64,000 bases of DNA. It comes from CBDIHP01 sp965279195 (GTDB lineage Bacteria; Planctomycetota; Planctomycetia; Isosphaerales; Isosphaeraceae). Below, one piece after another: positions 7,872 to 16,790 of the stretch. A program made the position numbers and the translations under genes. Positions within the stretch are counted from its first letter, which is position 1; each line of letters starts with the position of its first letter. The DNA lies in NCBI GenBank assembly GCA_965279195.1, contig CBDIHP010000026.1, forward strand, positions 65,880 to 129,879, given 5' to 3'. The notes below the pieces were generated by a model. That model did no database searches, was not told where the DNA came from, and worked only from the letters and a program-made list of their open reading frames with translations.

Positions 7872-10742
7872 TCACCTGAGTTGGGTGAGATACTCCAGGA
7901 GGTCGGCGGCGTCCTGCGCGGAGAGGTCGCGCAGGAGCTGCTCGGGCATCAGCGAGCGGGGCTGCGGGGCCAGGCGTTCGAGGTCGACGGCGGGGATGCG
8001 CCTGGGCTGGTTCTGGGCGTCCTTGAGGACCAGCTCCTTCTCGGTTCGCTCGGCGAGCAGGCCGCTGTGGACCTCGCCGGCCTTGGTCTCGACGACGATC
8101 GTGGCGAACTTCGGGTCGATCGTGCGCGAGGGCTCCAGGATCTCGCGCAACAGGTCGGCCCTCGGATATTTGGATCCGATCTTCGCCAGGTCCGGGCCGA
8201 GGGGGATGCCCGAGCCTTCGAGCTGGTGGCAGCTCCGGCACTGGGCGGCCGTGCTGCTGCGGAACAGCTCGCGGCCCCGGGCGGCGTCGCCCTTGAGGTT
8301 CAGGACGACCTTCGGGTCGAAGCCGTCGCCCAGCCTGGCCACGCGTCGGGATTCGGGGATGAACCGCTCGAAGAGGTCGCGGACCTCCACCGCCGGGTGC
8401 GACGCGGCCCTGGCGACGGCCTCGGCCTTGACGGCGGCCGGGACCTTGCCCGAGTCGATCGCCCGCAGCAGGGCCATCGCCCCCCGCGTCGTGCCCAGGA
8501 GTGTTTTGATGGACGCCTGAGCATCCTCCGATTTTTCGAGCGACCTCAGCGCCGAAAGCGACTCGGCCGAGCCGGCTCCGAGGGGCTCGCCCGACTTCGG
8601 CGCGAGCGAGGCGATCCAGTCGGCGAGCATGGCGACGCCCTTCTCGTCGACGGCGTTCGAGCCGATGCGGGGCATCCGGCCGCCGCCGAGCTTGGACGTG
8701 CGATAGAGCAGGACAGACCCCTCGGGGTCGCCCGCGCGGATGAGACGGGCGTCGGCGATGTTGAAGTGCCCCTGGGTCGGCTTCTGGCCGATGGCGTTCA
8801 TCTTGTCGAGCGTGAGATCCTCGGTGAGCCAGATGGTCGCGGTGCCGCCGGCGTTGAACTGGTGGCAGTGCGAGCAGTTCACATGGAGATACGAACGCGC
8901 ACGCGATTGCAGATTGGCCGATGTGTCATACGGGTCGGCCAGCTTCGCCAATGCTCCGGGTGAACTGGGCAGCGGCTTGTCGAAGAGGCCGAGTTCCGAC
9001 AGGGTTTGGAGCTGATTCGCCCCCCGGACATCCCGGTTGAGCTGCCCCGTGGTCAGGCCCAGCGGCGAGGCCGATTGCCGGCCGAAGACGGTGGTCTTCT
9101 GCTCGACCCAGGGATTGTGGCAGAGCGTGCACTCCGCGCGGCTGTGCACGCGATGGGTGCGAGTCGAGCCGTCGCGGGCCTTGACGACCTTGTTCAGGCC
9201 CGCGGCGTCCGCGAGCGTCGCATCGGTCTGCTCTTCATTCCAGACATAAGAATACGGCCGCCAGGATCCGTCCTCGCGGTGGAGGACCTGGGTCTCGACC
9301 TTGACGCCGTCCACGGCGACGGTCCGGGCCAGGACGGTGCCATCGGGACACTTCCAGATTTGCTTGTCCACCGGCTCGACCGTCTTCGGCCCCGGCACGG
9401 CCAGGAACCGCCGGGCCGTCGCGCCGTCGGACCAGAGGGGCGAGTTGACCTCGTAGGGGATCACCCCGGGCGCGGGGGATTGCTCGCGGATCGAGGCGAA
9501 CAGGCCGGTCTCGCTCAGCTTGCGGGGGAAGGCCGGGCCGGCAGCCGAGGCGGCGGGGTTCGGGATCAACTTGTGCAGGGTCTTCGACCGTTCATAGTCG
9601 AGAATATACAGCTCGCCCGATCCGTCCTCGCCGAATGCGACGAGTTGCAGCGGCGTCTCGGCCAGGAGGCGGTGGCCGACGACCCTGTCGTTCTCGTGCT
9701 TGAAGCCCCAGACCTTGCCGCTCTGGAAGTCCCCATAGATGTACATGCGTCCGAGTTCTGGCAAACGCTTGCCGCGGTAAACATATCCTCCGGTGATCGA
9801 GGCCGCCTCGGAGTGCGGGTGCTCGACGACGGGCGGGCGGATGGGCGTGGGGCCCTTCTTGCCGTCGGGATAGACGGGCTGATGGGCCTCGGTCGCGCTC
9901 CAGCCGTAGTTGCCGCCGGACTTCACCAGGTGGATCATCTCCCAGAGTTCCCAGCCGACGTCGCCCAGCCAGAGGTTGCCGGTCGAGCGGTCGAAGGTCA
10001 TCTTCCAGGGGTTGCGGAAGCCGTAAGCCCAGACCTCGGGGCGAGCCCCGGGCAGGGCGACGAAGGGGTTGTCCCTCGGGATCGAATAGGGTTTCTCCCG
10101 ACCTGGATGGTCCACGTCGACCCGCAGGACCGAAGATAAAAGGTCGCTCACGTCCTGGCCCGTCAGCAGCCCGTCGGGCGGCGACGGCGCGGTCGCGTCG
10201 CCGGTGGATATGTACAGGAAACCATCGTTGCCGAATTCGAGGCAGCCGCCGTTGTGCCCGCCCCCCTGGAAGGTGAGGATGACCTGCTCGCTCTTCGGGT
10301 CGATCGTGCCCGTCCCCCTGTCGAACCGGAACCGCGAGACCCGGGTGCCGTCGGGGGCGTTGTCGCTGGTCACGTAGCAGAGGAAGACCAGGCCGTTCTC
10401 GGCGAACTTCGGGTGGAAGGCCATGCCGTAGAGGGCGTTGCACTTCGGTTGCCTCTTTCCCAGGTCGACGACCACGTCGGCCTTCTCGACCTTGGGGTCG
10501 ACGGGGAACGACAGGATCCTCCCCCCCTGCTCGCCCACGAACAGCCGGGGGATGGCGGGGGTCGAGGCGATCAGCAGGGGGTGGTCGAACGTCAGCCTCG
10601 GGAACGCCGGGGCGATCGCGTAGGGCGGCGGCGGCTCGGGCGTGCCCGCGATTTTCGACGAGGCCCAGGGCGTGCGTCTGTCGGCCGCCTGGCTATTCGA
10701 AAGGAGCGCCAGGGACACAAGGAGCCAGGAGATCGGTCGCAT
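7872..10742 (-). CDS. PQQ-type sugar dehydrogenase fused to three c-type heme modules
   Basis: This 956-residue exported oxidoreductase begins with the signal peptide MRPISWLLVSLALLSNSQA, preceded by a strong AAAGGAG site. Residues about 45-390 form a glucose/sorbosone dehydrogenase beta-propeller (GMAFHPKF, GFRNPWKMTFD, GDVGWELWE, GGNYGW). The middle carries two CxxCH heme sites (CTLCH 538-542, CSHCH 623-627) of the type found in diheme repeat-associated cytochromes. The C-terminus has a third (CRSCH 835-839) within the planctomycete heme-binding domain, ending IPAVDLERLAPQPRSLMPEQLL. The likely role is periplasmic sugar or aldehyde oxidation with internal electron transfer to heme. The gene stands alone, convergent with the deacetylase. 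Confidence 0.9.
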   Translation of the reverse strand: MRPISWLLVSLALLSNSQAADRRTPWASSKIAGTPEPPPPYAIAPAFPRLTFDHPLLIASTPAIPRLFVGEQGGRILSFPVDPKVEKADVVVDLGKRQPKCNALYGMAFHPKFAENGLVFLCYVTSDNAPDGTRVSRFRFDRGTGTIDPKSEQVILTFQGGGHNGGCLEFGNDGFLYISTGDATAPSPPDGLLTGQDVSDLLSSVLRVDVDHPGREKPYSIPRDNPFVALPGARPEVWAYGFRNPWKMTFDRSTGNLWLGDVGWELWEMIHLVKSGGNYGWSATEAHQPVYPDGKKGPTPIRPPVVEHPHSEAASITGGYVYRGKRLPELGRMYIYGDFQSGKVWGFKHENDRVVGHRLLAETPLQLVAFGEDGSGELYILDYERSKTLHKLIPNPAASAAGPAFPRKLSETGLFASIREQSPAPGVIPYEVNSPLWSDGATARRFLAVPGPKTVEPVDKQIWKCPDGTVLARTVAVDGVKVETQVLHREDGSWRPYSYVWNEEQTDATLADAAGLNKVVKARDGSTRTHRVHSRAECTLCHNPWVEQKTTVFGRQSASPLGLTTGQLNRDVRGANQLQTLSELGLFDKPLPSSPGALAKLADPYDTSANLQSRARSYLHVNCSHCHQFNAGGTATIWLTEDLTLDKMNAIGQKPTQGHFNIADARLIRAGDPEGSVLLYRTSKLGGGRMPRIGSNAVDEKGVAMLADWIASLAPKSGEPLGAGSAESLSALRSLEKSEDAQASIKTLLGTTRGAMALLRAIDSGKVPAAVKAEAVARAASHPAVEVRDLFERFIPESRRVARLGDGFDPKVVLNLKGDAARGRELFRSSTAAQCRSCHQLEGSGIPLGPDLAKIGSKYPRADLLREILEPSRTIDPKFATIVVETKAGEVHSGLLAERTEKELVLKDAQNQPRRIPAVDLERLAPQPRSLMPEQLLRDLSAQDAADLLEYLTQLR

Positions 10743-10800
10743 GGGCACTCCTTTGGGGAAATCGCACGTCGGGGCGGGATCGCACGAGCGTAGCAGGAGA

Positions 10801-11018
10801 GGATGGAACCGCCAGGACGCCAAGGACGCGGAGGAGGAAACAGAGGGAATTGAACCACAGGGACACAGAGGGCACGGAGGGAGATCGAATCTTACGATCA
10901 ATCAATGCATACACAATTTTAACTAACCATCATTCCATTCTCAGTTCCCTCTGTGTCTCTGTGGTTCAATCTCTTCCTCTCTCCCTCTGCGTCCTGGGCG
11001 TCCTGGCGGTTCCATCCT
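10801..11018. repeat. R4 inverted repeat (TTGAACCACAGAGAC family), copy 1
   Basis: This long imperfect inverted repeat lies between the dehydrogenase start and the small membrane protein end. The left arm (10801-10885) and right arm (about 10935-11018) share GGATGGAACCGCCAGGACGC and TTGAACCACAGAGACACAG in opposite orientation. The loop (about 10886-10934) is AT-rich. The same motif occurs at 51124-51210 and in part at 59104-59140. The RNA would form a very large stem. Confidence 0.85.
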
Positions 11019-11023
11019 CGGCC

Positions 11024-11449
11024 CTACAGGCTCGCGATCGCCCCGAAGATCAGGGCGATGGCGAACAGCCAGATGAGGACGGTCAGTTGCAGCCCCAGCG
11101 CCGGGAGCCGCAGCCGGCCGGGTTCGTTGTGCTCGACTCGGGCCATCACGCGCTCGCAGGCGTGCCAGCGGGCCTTGCGGAAGGAGAGGGTCCGGCCGCA
11201 GTCGAGGCACTGGACCTGGACCTGCCAGACCGCGAAGATCGCCACCAGGATGCCTATCGGCAGGAGGAGGTCGGCCGCCTTGCCGTGGGCCCTGCGGAAC
11301 ATCCCCAGCCAGAAGGCGACGCAGGCGAACGCGAGGAACGGGTTGGCGATGAGCCGCTGGTAGCCCCGGGGGTCGATGTCGTCGGGGTGGTGGCGGTGCC
11401 GGTGGAATTCCCGGTCCTCGCTCGCCTGGGGACTCCGCGCCCTGGACAT
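11024..11449 (-). CDS. Small membrane protein with zinc-ribbon-like segment
   Basis: This is a 141-residue protein I do not recognise. It has a basic, His-rich N-terminus, hydrophobic helices at about 37-50 (FLAFACVAFWLGMF) and 60-76 (LLLPIGILVAIFAVWQV), a cytosolic-looking loop CLDCGRTLSFRKARWHAC that could bind a metal, and a C-terminal helix (LGLQLTVLIWLFAIALIFGAIASL). The Cys/His spacing resembles a small zinc ribbon. It was chosen over a longer overlapping frame (10941-11522) because only this frame shows membrane-protein composition. Its stop lies six bases from the R4 repeat. It is divergent from argB. Confidence 0.6.
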   Translation of the reverse strand: MSRARSPQASEDREFHRHRHHPDDIDPRGYQRLIANPFLAFACVAFWLGMFRRAHGKAADLLLPIGILVAIFAVWQVQVQCLDCGRTLSFRKARWHACERVMARVEHNEPGRLRLPALGLQLTVLIWLFAIALIFGAIASL

Positions 11450-11654
11450 GGCCCGCCGTCGCCCTCAACGCCGCGTTCCCGACCCTACCTATCAGGGTGG
11501 CCGGAACCCGCGCCGGCGACAAGACCTCGGGCGATTTTCCCGGGCCCGACCTTCATCCAAATCTCACAGACTGCACCCTTTACAATTGTGAAGGCGAATC
11601 GGACAATGGCGGTTTCCCACTCAGATTGGGATGCGGGATCGGAGGGGTCGGGCC

Positions 11655-12584
11655 GTGCATGAGGAAGCGATCCGCAAGGCGGATGTCTTGATCGAGGCGC
11701 TGCGGTATTTCCGGCAGTTCCACGGCAAGTTCACGGTCATCAAGCTCGGCGGTTCGGTCATGGAAGACCCCGAGACGCTCCGCGCGTTGCTCGTGGACGT
11801 GGTCTTCATGCAGACCGTCGGCCTCCGCCCCGTGGTGGTCCACGGCGGCGGCAAGGCGATCACCGCCGCGATGGAGAAGGCCGGGCTCGAAGCCCGGTTC
11901 GTCCAGGGGCGTCGCTACACCGACGACGCCACCCTGAACATCGTGGCGAAGGTCCTCGCCGAGGAGATCAACGAGGACATCGTCCGCCACATCAAGAAGT
12001 TCGGCGGCCGGGCGGCGGGCCTGCACCACAAGACCCACCAGTGCCTCTACGGCGGCCGCCTGACGCTCGAAGGCAAGGGCGGCGAGCGGATCGACCTCGG
12101 CCGGGTGGGCGAGGTCGACGAGGTCGACGCCCAGCCGATCATCGACCTCTGCCTCGCCGGCGTCGTGCCCGTGCTGCCATCCCTGGCGGAGGACGACGAC
12201 GGCGGCCTCCTGAACGTCAACGCCGACACCGCCGCCGCGGCCGTGGCGATGGCCCTCGAATCCGACAAGCTCGTGTTCCTGACCGACACGCCGGGCATCC
12301 TCCGCGACCGCCGCGAACCCTCCAGCCTGATCACGAGTCTGACGCCCGACGATTGCCATCGGCTGATCGAGGAAGGCGTCATCGACAAGGGGATGATCCC
12401 CAAGGTCGAGGCCTGCCTGGACAGCCTCAAGGCCGGGGTCAAGAAGACCCACATCATCGACGGCCGCGTGCGGCACTCGCTGCTCATCGAGATCTTCACC
12501 TCCACCGGCATCGGCACCGAGATCGACATCCCCGAGGAGCCCGCCAGGCCCGACGTGAAGAAGCCGGTGAGCATCCGCCAGTGA
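11655..12584 (+). CDS. argB: Acetylglutamate kinase
   Basis: ArgB phosphorylates N-acetylglutamate, the second step of arginine biosynthesis. The amino-acid-kinase signatures are clear: TVIKLGGSVMED (phosphate-binding Lys and GG), VVVHGGGKAI (substrate loop), LLNVNADTAAAAVA (N-acetyl-glutamate site) and FLTDTPGIL. I chose the GTG at 11655 because GGAGGGG lies just upstream and the product (309 residues) then matches the usual start EEAIRKADVLIEALRYFRQF. It is followed by argD after 53 bp and then argF. An N-terminal helix of this kind is seen in arginine-inhibited hexameric kinases, so feedback inhibition is likely. Confidence 0.95.
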   Translation: MHEEAIRKADVLIEALRYFRQFHGKFTVIKLGGSVMEDPETLRALLVDVVFMQTVGLRPVVVHGGGKAITAAMEKAGLEARFVQGRRYTDDATLNIVAKVLAEEINEDIVRHIKKFGGRAAGLHHKTHQCLYGGRLTLEGKGGERIDLGRVGEVDEVDAQPIIDLCLAGVVPVLPSLAEDDDGGLLNVNADTAAAAVAMALESDKLVFLTDTPGILRDRREPSSLITSLTPDDCHRLIEEGVIDKGMIPKVEACLDSLKAGVKKTHIIDGRVRHSLLIEIFTSTGIGTEIDIPEEPARPDVKKPVSIRQ

Positions 12585-12637
12585 TCATGTTTGCACAGAG
12601 TTGCCCCATCACTTCCTCCTGAACGGGAGCCCCTGCC

Positions 12638-13847
12638 TTGACCCAGCTTGCCCATCAGAGCACGGCCGAAACGATCGCGCAGTTCGATCGCTACGTGATC
12701 GGAAACTACCGACGTTACCCGGTGTGCCTGGTCAGGGGCGAGGGCTCCTGGATCTGGGACGCGGAGGGGAAGAAATACCTCGACTTCTTCCCGGGCTGGG
12801 GCTGCAACATGATCGGCCACTGCCCGCCCAAGGTGGTCGAGGCCGTCCGCGAGCAGGTCGGCATGCTGATCCACGTGCCGAACACCTGGTACATGGAGGC
12901 CCAGGGGGCGTTCGCCGAGGCCCTCTCGAAGCGGGCGTTCGGCGGCAAGTGTTTCTTCTGCAACAGCGGCCGCGGAGGCCAATGAGGCGGCCATCAAGCT
13001 CGCCCGGGCCCACGGCCACAAGGGCGGCAAGTCGACCATCATCACCATGGAGCACGGCTTCCACGGCCGGACCTATGGCGCCCTGACCGCCACCGCCCAG
13101 CCCAAGTACCACGCCGGCTTCGGGCCGATGGTCCCCGGCTTCGAGTACGTCCCGCACAACGACCTCGCCGCCCTCGAGGCCGCCATGGGCGAGGACACCG
13201 CCGCCGTCATGCTCGAGCCCATCCAGGGCGAGGGCGGCGTCAACCTCCCCGGCCCCGGCTACCTCGAAGGCATCCGGGCCCTCTGCGACAAGCACGGCGC
13301 CCTGCTGATCTTCGACGAGGTCCAGACCGGCCTCGGCCGGACCGGCGAGTGGTTCGGGTACCAGCACTTCGGCGTCACGCCCGACATCCTCACCGTCGCC
13401 AAGGCCCTGGCCGGCGGCGTCGCGGCCGGCGTGATGATGGCGACGAACGAGGTCGCCGCGACGCTCGTCCCCGGCATGCACGCCAGCACCTTCGGCGGCA
13501 ACCCCATCGCCTGCCGCGCGGGCCTGGCCACGATCGACACCATCGAGGAGGACGGCCTCCTCTTCCGGGCCAAGGCCATCGGCGAGCGGTTCCGGTCGCA
13601 CTTCGAGGCGGTGAAGGCCGAGCGGCCCGACCTCATCCGCGACATCCGGATCGTCGGCGTCATGATCGGCGTTGAACTCTCCGTCGATGCGACCTCCGTC
13701 GTGGCCGAGGCCATGAAGCGCGGGCTTCTGATCAACGCCACCCACGGGACCGTCCTCCGGCTCCTGCCGGCCCTGAACATCGCCGACGACCTGATCGACG
13801 AGGGCTGCGCGACCCTCGCCGAGATCCTCCGCAACACCCCGGCCTGA
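12638..13847 (+). pseudogene. argD: Acetylornithine aminotransferase, interrupted by a +1 frameshift
   Basis: ArgD converts N-acetylglutamate semialdehyde to N-acetylornithine using PLP. The first 115 codons run MTQLAHQSTAETIAQFDRY to FFCNSG and then hit a stop at 12983-12985. The rest continues one frame over from about 12972 to a TGA at 13845-13847. Removing one C at 12970-12971 restores the family motif NSGAEANEAAIKLAR. Everything downstream is well conserved, including LLIFDEVQTGLGRTGEWF, the ILTVAKALAGG Lys region and TFGGNPIACRAGLA. The repaired protein would be about 402 residues, normal for the family. Because the body is otherwise intact, an assembly error is more likely than real inactivation. 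Confidence 0.9.
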
Positions 13848-13861
13848 ATCATGAGGGATGC

Positions 13862-13990
13862 GTGATGAATCATGGGTAACGGGTGAAAATGCGGTCGGAT
13901 TCGAGGATGATCGAGGGAAGCGGGGACTCGTCCCGGCCCCCTCGATCTCTGCGTTCCCCGCCCACCCATGACCCATCCACCATCGCCCAT
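13862..13990. repeat. R6 low-complexity leader with repeated CCCAT/ACCAT words
   Basis: The argD-argF gap holds GATGAATCATGGGTAACGGG near 13866 and, in the opposite sense, CCCATCCACCATCGCCCAT at 13972-13990. The latter recurs with two changes at 46596-46614, where it overlaps the DUF1549-protein start codon. Similar words appear inside the linker of the nuclease-ATPase gene at 41734-41768. No gene is visible in this gap. Confidence 0.5.
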
Positions 13991-14054
13991 TTCCCCCCCT
14001 CTCGCATCTGCCCCTCGCCCCCAAGCTGAGCCCCCGTCGGGAGACTGCCGACTC

Positions 14055-14951
14055 ATGGTGCGTCACTTCACGGACCTCTACTCGCTGACCCCCGCCGAGG
14101 CGCGCGGGCTGATCGACCGATCGATCCGGCTCAAGCGCGAGGAGCGCCGGCCGCTGCTCGCCGGGCGGACCCTGGGCCTGATCTTCGAGAAGCCCTCGCT
14201 CCGCACCCGGGTCAGCTTCGAGGCCGCCATGACCCAGACCGGCGGCTCGGCCATCTTCCTGAACGGCAAGGACGTCGGCATCGGCGTCCGCGAGACCGTG
14301 GCCGACTTCGCCCGGGTCATCAGCCAGTATGTCGATGCGTTGGCCATCCGCACCTTCTCTCAGGAGCTGATCGAGGAGCTCGCCCAGCACGCCACGATCC
14401 CGATCATCAACGCCCTGTCCGACGCCTCCCACCCGTGTCAGGCGATGGCCGACCTGCTGACGATGGAGGAGACCTTCGGCTCGCTGGACGGGCTGACCCT
14501 GGCCTTCGTGGGCGACGGCAACAACGTCGCCTGCTCGCTGGCCGAGGCCTGCGCGTTGCTGGGCGTGAGGTTCGTCCTCTCCTGCCCCGAGGGCTATACT
14601 TACCCCGACGCCTTCGTGAGGCGGTTCGAGTCAGCCTTCCCCGGCTCCCGCCTGATCGTCGAGCCCGACCCGTCGAAGGCCGTGGCCGACGCCGATGCGA
14701 TCTACACCGACGTCTGGGCCAGCATGGGGCAGGAGTCGGAGGCCCAGCAGCGCAAGGCGGCCTTCGCCCCCTTCCAGGTCAACGGCGAGCTGTTCGGCAA
14801 GGCCCCCGGCCGCGCGATCTTCCTCCACTGCCTCCCCGCCCACCGGGGCGAGGAGGTCACCGATGAGGTCGTCGACCACGCCCGCAGCAAGGTCATCCCC
14901 CAGGCGCCAACCGCCTGCACTTCCAGAAGGCCCTGCTCGTCTGGCTCCTGA
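14055..14951 (+). CDS. argF: Ornithine carbamoyltransferase, C-terminus altered by a frameshift
   Basis: ArgF makes citrulline from ornithine and carbamoyl phosphate. Diagnostic motifs are FEKPSLRTRVSFE (carbamoyl-phosphate site), HPCQAMADL, FVGDGNNVACSLAEA and HCLPAHRGEEV. The last 16 codons as read (APTACTSRRPCSSGS) are out of frame. One missing base near 14906 would restore QAANRLHFQKALLVWLL, the normal family ending, and the frame would then run on to a TGA at 15032-15034, overlapping the convergent regulator gene. The start MVRHFTDLYSLTP is the usual one. It is the third arginine gene in a row and the second with a single-base indel. Confidence 0.92.
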   Translation: MVRHFTDLYSLTPAEARGLIDRSIRLKREERRPLLAGRTLGLIFEKPSLRTRVSFEAAMTQTGGSAIFLNGKDVGIGVRETVADFARVISQYVDALAIRTFSQELIEELAQHATIPIINALSDASHPCQAMADLLTMEETFGSLDGLTLAFVGDGNNVACSLAEACALLGVRFVLSCPEGYTYPDAFVRRFESAFPGSRLIVEPDPSKAVADADAIYTDVWASMGQESEAQQRKAAFAPFQVNGELFGKAPGRAIFLHCLPAHRGEEVTDEVVDHARSKVIPQAPTACTSRRPCSSGS

Positions 14952-14955
14952 ACGA

Positions 14956-16533
14956 TCAGGAGGCGGCGGCCGGCTCGGGCTCGGATTCGAGGTCGTCCTC
15001 GACGGCGACCTCCGCGATGGCCCACTCGTCCTGAGCCCCCGGCAGCCCCGACGGCGACAGCACACCGCCGTCGGGGCCCCCGATCCGGCCCACCACCCCC
15101 TCCCCTCGCCGCAGACCTAATCCATACTTGTGGATTTTATTATAGAGCGTCATCCGGCTGATGCCCAGGCTGAGCGCGGCCCGGTATCGGTTGTTGCCGT
15201 TGGCCTGGAGCGCGGCGATGATCCGGGCCCGCTCGTACTGCGACAGCGACGACGCCAGGTCCTCGCCGGCGGGCGAGGCGGCCGCCGGGCGGGCCATCGA
15301 CGACACCTTCATCGCGTCGTCCTTGAGCATCGAGTGCGGCAGGGCCATCGGGATCGAGACCGACGCCGGGGCCCCGATGCCCGCCGCGGCCGCCGACCGG
15401 ACGATGTGCTCGGGCAGCTCCTGTGTCGTGATGATCGGCCCATGGCGCAGCACCAGGGCCCGCTCGACCACGTTGCGGAGCTGCCGGATGTTCCCCGGCC
15501 AGTCGTACCGCAGGAGGGTCGCCATCGCCTCGCGGTCGAACTCGACGTAGTCCGACGCCCCCGCGAGGTCGCCCAGGAAGGTCCCCACCAGCTCGGGGAT
15601 GATCTCCCGGCGCGACCGCAGGGGGGGCAGCTCGAAGCAGATGACCTCCAGGCGATAGAATAGGTCGGCCCGGAACCGCCCGGCCTCGACCTCCTTCTCC
15701 AGCATGCGGTTGCTGGCCGCGATCAGGCGGGCCTTGAACTGCAGGGTCTGGTTGGAACCGACCGGCTCGAATCGGCGTTCCTCGATGACCCGCAGGAGCT
15801 TGGCCTGGGTGGCCGGGGACAGCGAGTCGACCTCGTCCAGCAGCAAGGTCCCCGACCCGACCTCCAGGAGCTTGCCCACGCGGTCGCGGTCGGCCCCGGT
15901 GAAGGCCCCCCGGATGTGGCCGAACAGCTCGCTGTCGATCAGGGTCTCGGACAGCGCCCCGCAGTTGACCGTCAGGAACGGGTGCTCGCTGCGCCCGGAG
16001 AACTTGTGGAGGGTCCGGGCCAGGCGGGTCTTGCCCGTCCCGGTCTCGCCACCCAGCAAGATATTGGCATCCTGGAGCGCGACGCGGCGGAGCTGGTCGG
16101 CCAGGTGCTGGGGCAGGCCCAGCCGCAGCTCGACCAGGCGTTCCTCGTCGCCGTTGCGGCCCTGGCGGGCGGCGATGTGGTCCCGCAGGACGCCGGCCAT
16201 CGCGTGGAAGGCCGAGATCGGCAGGTAGTCGCAGGCCCCCAGGGTCTTGAGCAGCTCGGCGTCCCGGGCGTCGTCCTGGTCGGCCAGGATCAGGATCTGC
16301 GGCCGGTCGGCGCGGGGCATCTCCTGGAGCAGGCGGCGGATGGCCGTCCGCGAGCCGTCGGAGTGGAGGTGGTAGATCCAGAGCGACTCCGGCCCCGTGG
16401 AGTCGGTCGCCCAGGCCGAGGCGATGTCGTCCGCCCGGCAGAGGCGGAGGTCGGTCACCGTGGGCACGAGCTGGCGGAGGGCCCTCGCGATCGGCCCCTC
16501 GGCGCCGATGTAGACGATCCCGAACTCGAGCAT
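14956..16533 (-). CDS. Sigma-54-dependent transcriptional activator (NtrC-like) with degenerate receiver
   Basis: This 525-residue enhancer-binding protein drives sigma-54 promoters. Residues 1-122 look like a response-regulator fold, but the usual phosphoacceptor position reads LWIYHLHS with no Asp, so it is probably not controlled by normal phosphorylation. The AAA+ domain has GGETGTGKT (161-169), the sigma-54-contacting GAFTGA loop (209-214), TLLLDEVDSL and a YDWPGNIRQLRNVVERAL arginine-finger region. A Fis-type helix-turn-helix follows (NNRYRAALSLGISRMTLYNKI). An acidic Glu/Ala-rich tail ends the protein. The ATG at 16533 was preferred over the open upstream extension. Its targets are unknown. 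Confidence 0.92.
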   Translation of the reverse strand: MLEFGIVYIGAEGPIARALRQLVPTVTDLRLCRADDIASAWATDSTGPESLWIYHLHSDGSRTAIRRLLQEMPRADRPQILILADQDDARDAELLKTLGACDYLPISAFHAMAGVLRDHIAARQGRNGDEERLVELRLGLPQHLADQLRRVALQDANILLGGETGTGKTRLARTLHKFSGRSEHPFLTVNCGALSETLIDSELFGHIRGAFTGADRDRVGKLLEVGSGTLLLDEVDSLSPATQAKLLRVIEERRFEPVGSNQTLQFKARLIAASNRMLEKEVEAGRFRADLFYRLEVICFELPPLRSRREIIPELVGTFLGDLAGASDYVEFDREAMATLLRYDWPGNIRQLRNVVERALVLRHGPIITTQELPEHIVRSAAAAGIGAPASVSIPMALPHSMLKDDAMKVSSMARPAAASPAGEDLASSLSQYERARIIAALQANGNNRYRAALSLGISRMTLYNKIHKYGLGLRRGEGVVGRIGGPDGGVLSPSGLPGAQDEWAIAEVAVEDDLESEPEPAAAS

Positions 16534-16790
16534 GGCGAACCCCCAGGTCGGAGCGGAACGTGTCGATTCCAAGGACGGTCGGCGGATCCGCCGGGGATCC
16601 GGGCGGCCGTTTTTCGCGGCCCGCCAAGGAATGCATAGGTTCCGGATCGACGCCCGTCCGGCGCCGTTGTTCGCTTTCCACTCGATTCGATCGCCGATGT
16701 GCACGGGCGTCAACGGGCGTTGCGGCCGGTCAACGCCGCGCGTGGAATCCCGGAACGCCGCGCCACGGGGGCCGGAACCGGGCCTACGAT

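Noticed and set aside
10941..11522. A 193-codon minus-strand frame overlapping the small membrane protein
   Set aside because: It is Pro/Arg-rich without structure; the overlapping 141-codon frame has clear membrane helices and a Cys/His cluster.
13968..14054. An earlier in-frame ATG for argF giving 29 extra residues
   Set aside because: The extension (MTHPPSPISPP) is translated from the R6 low-complexity leader and is not found at the start of this enzyme family.
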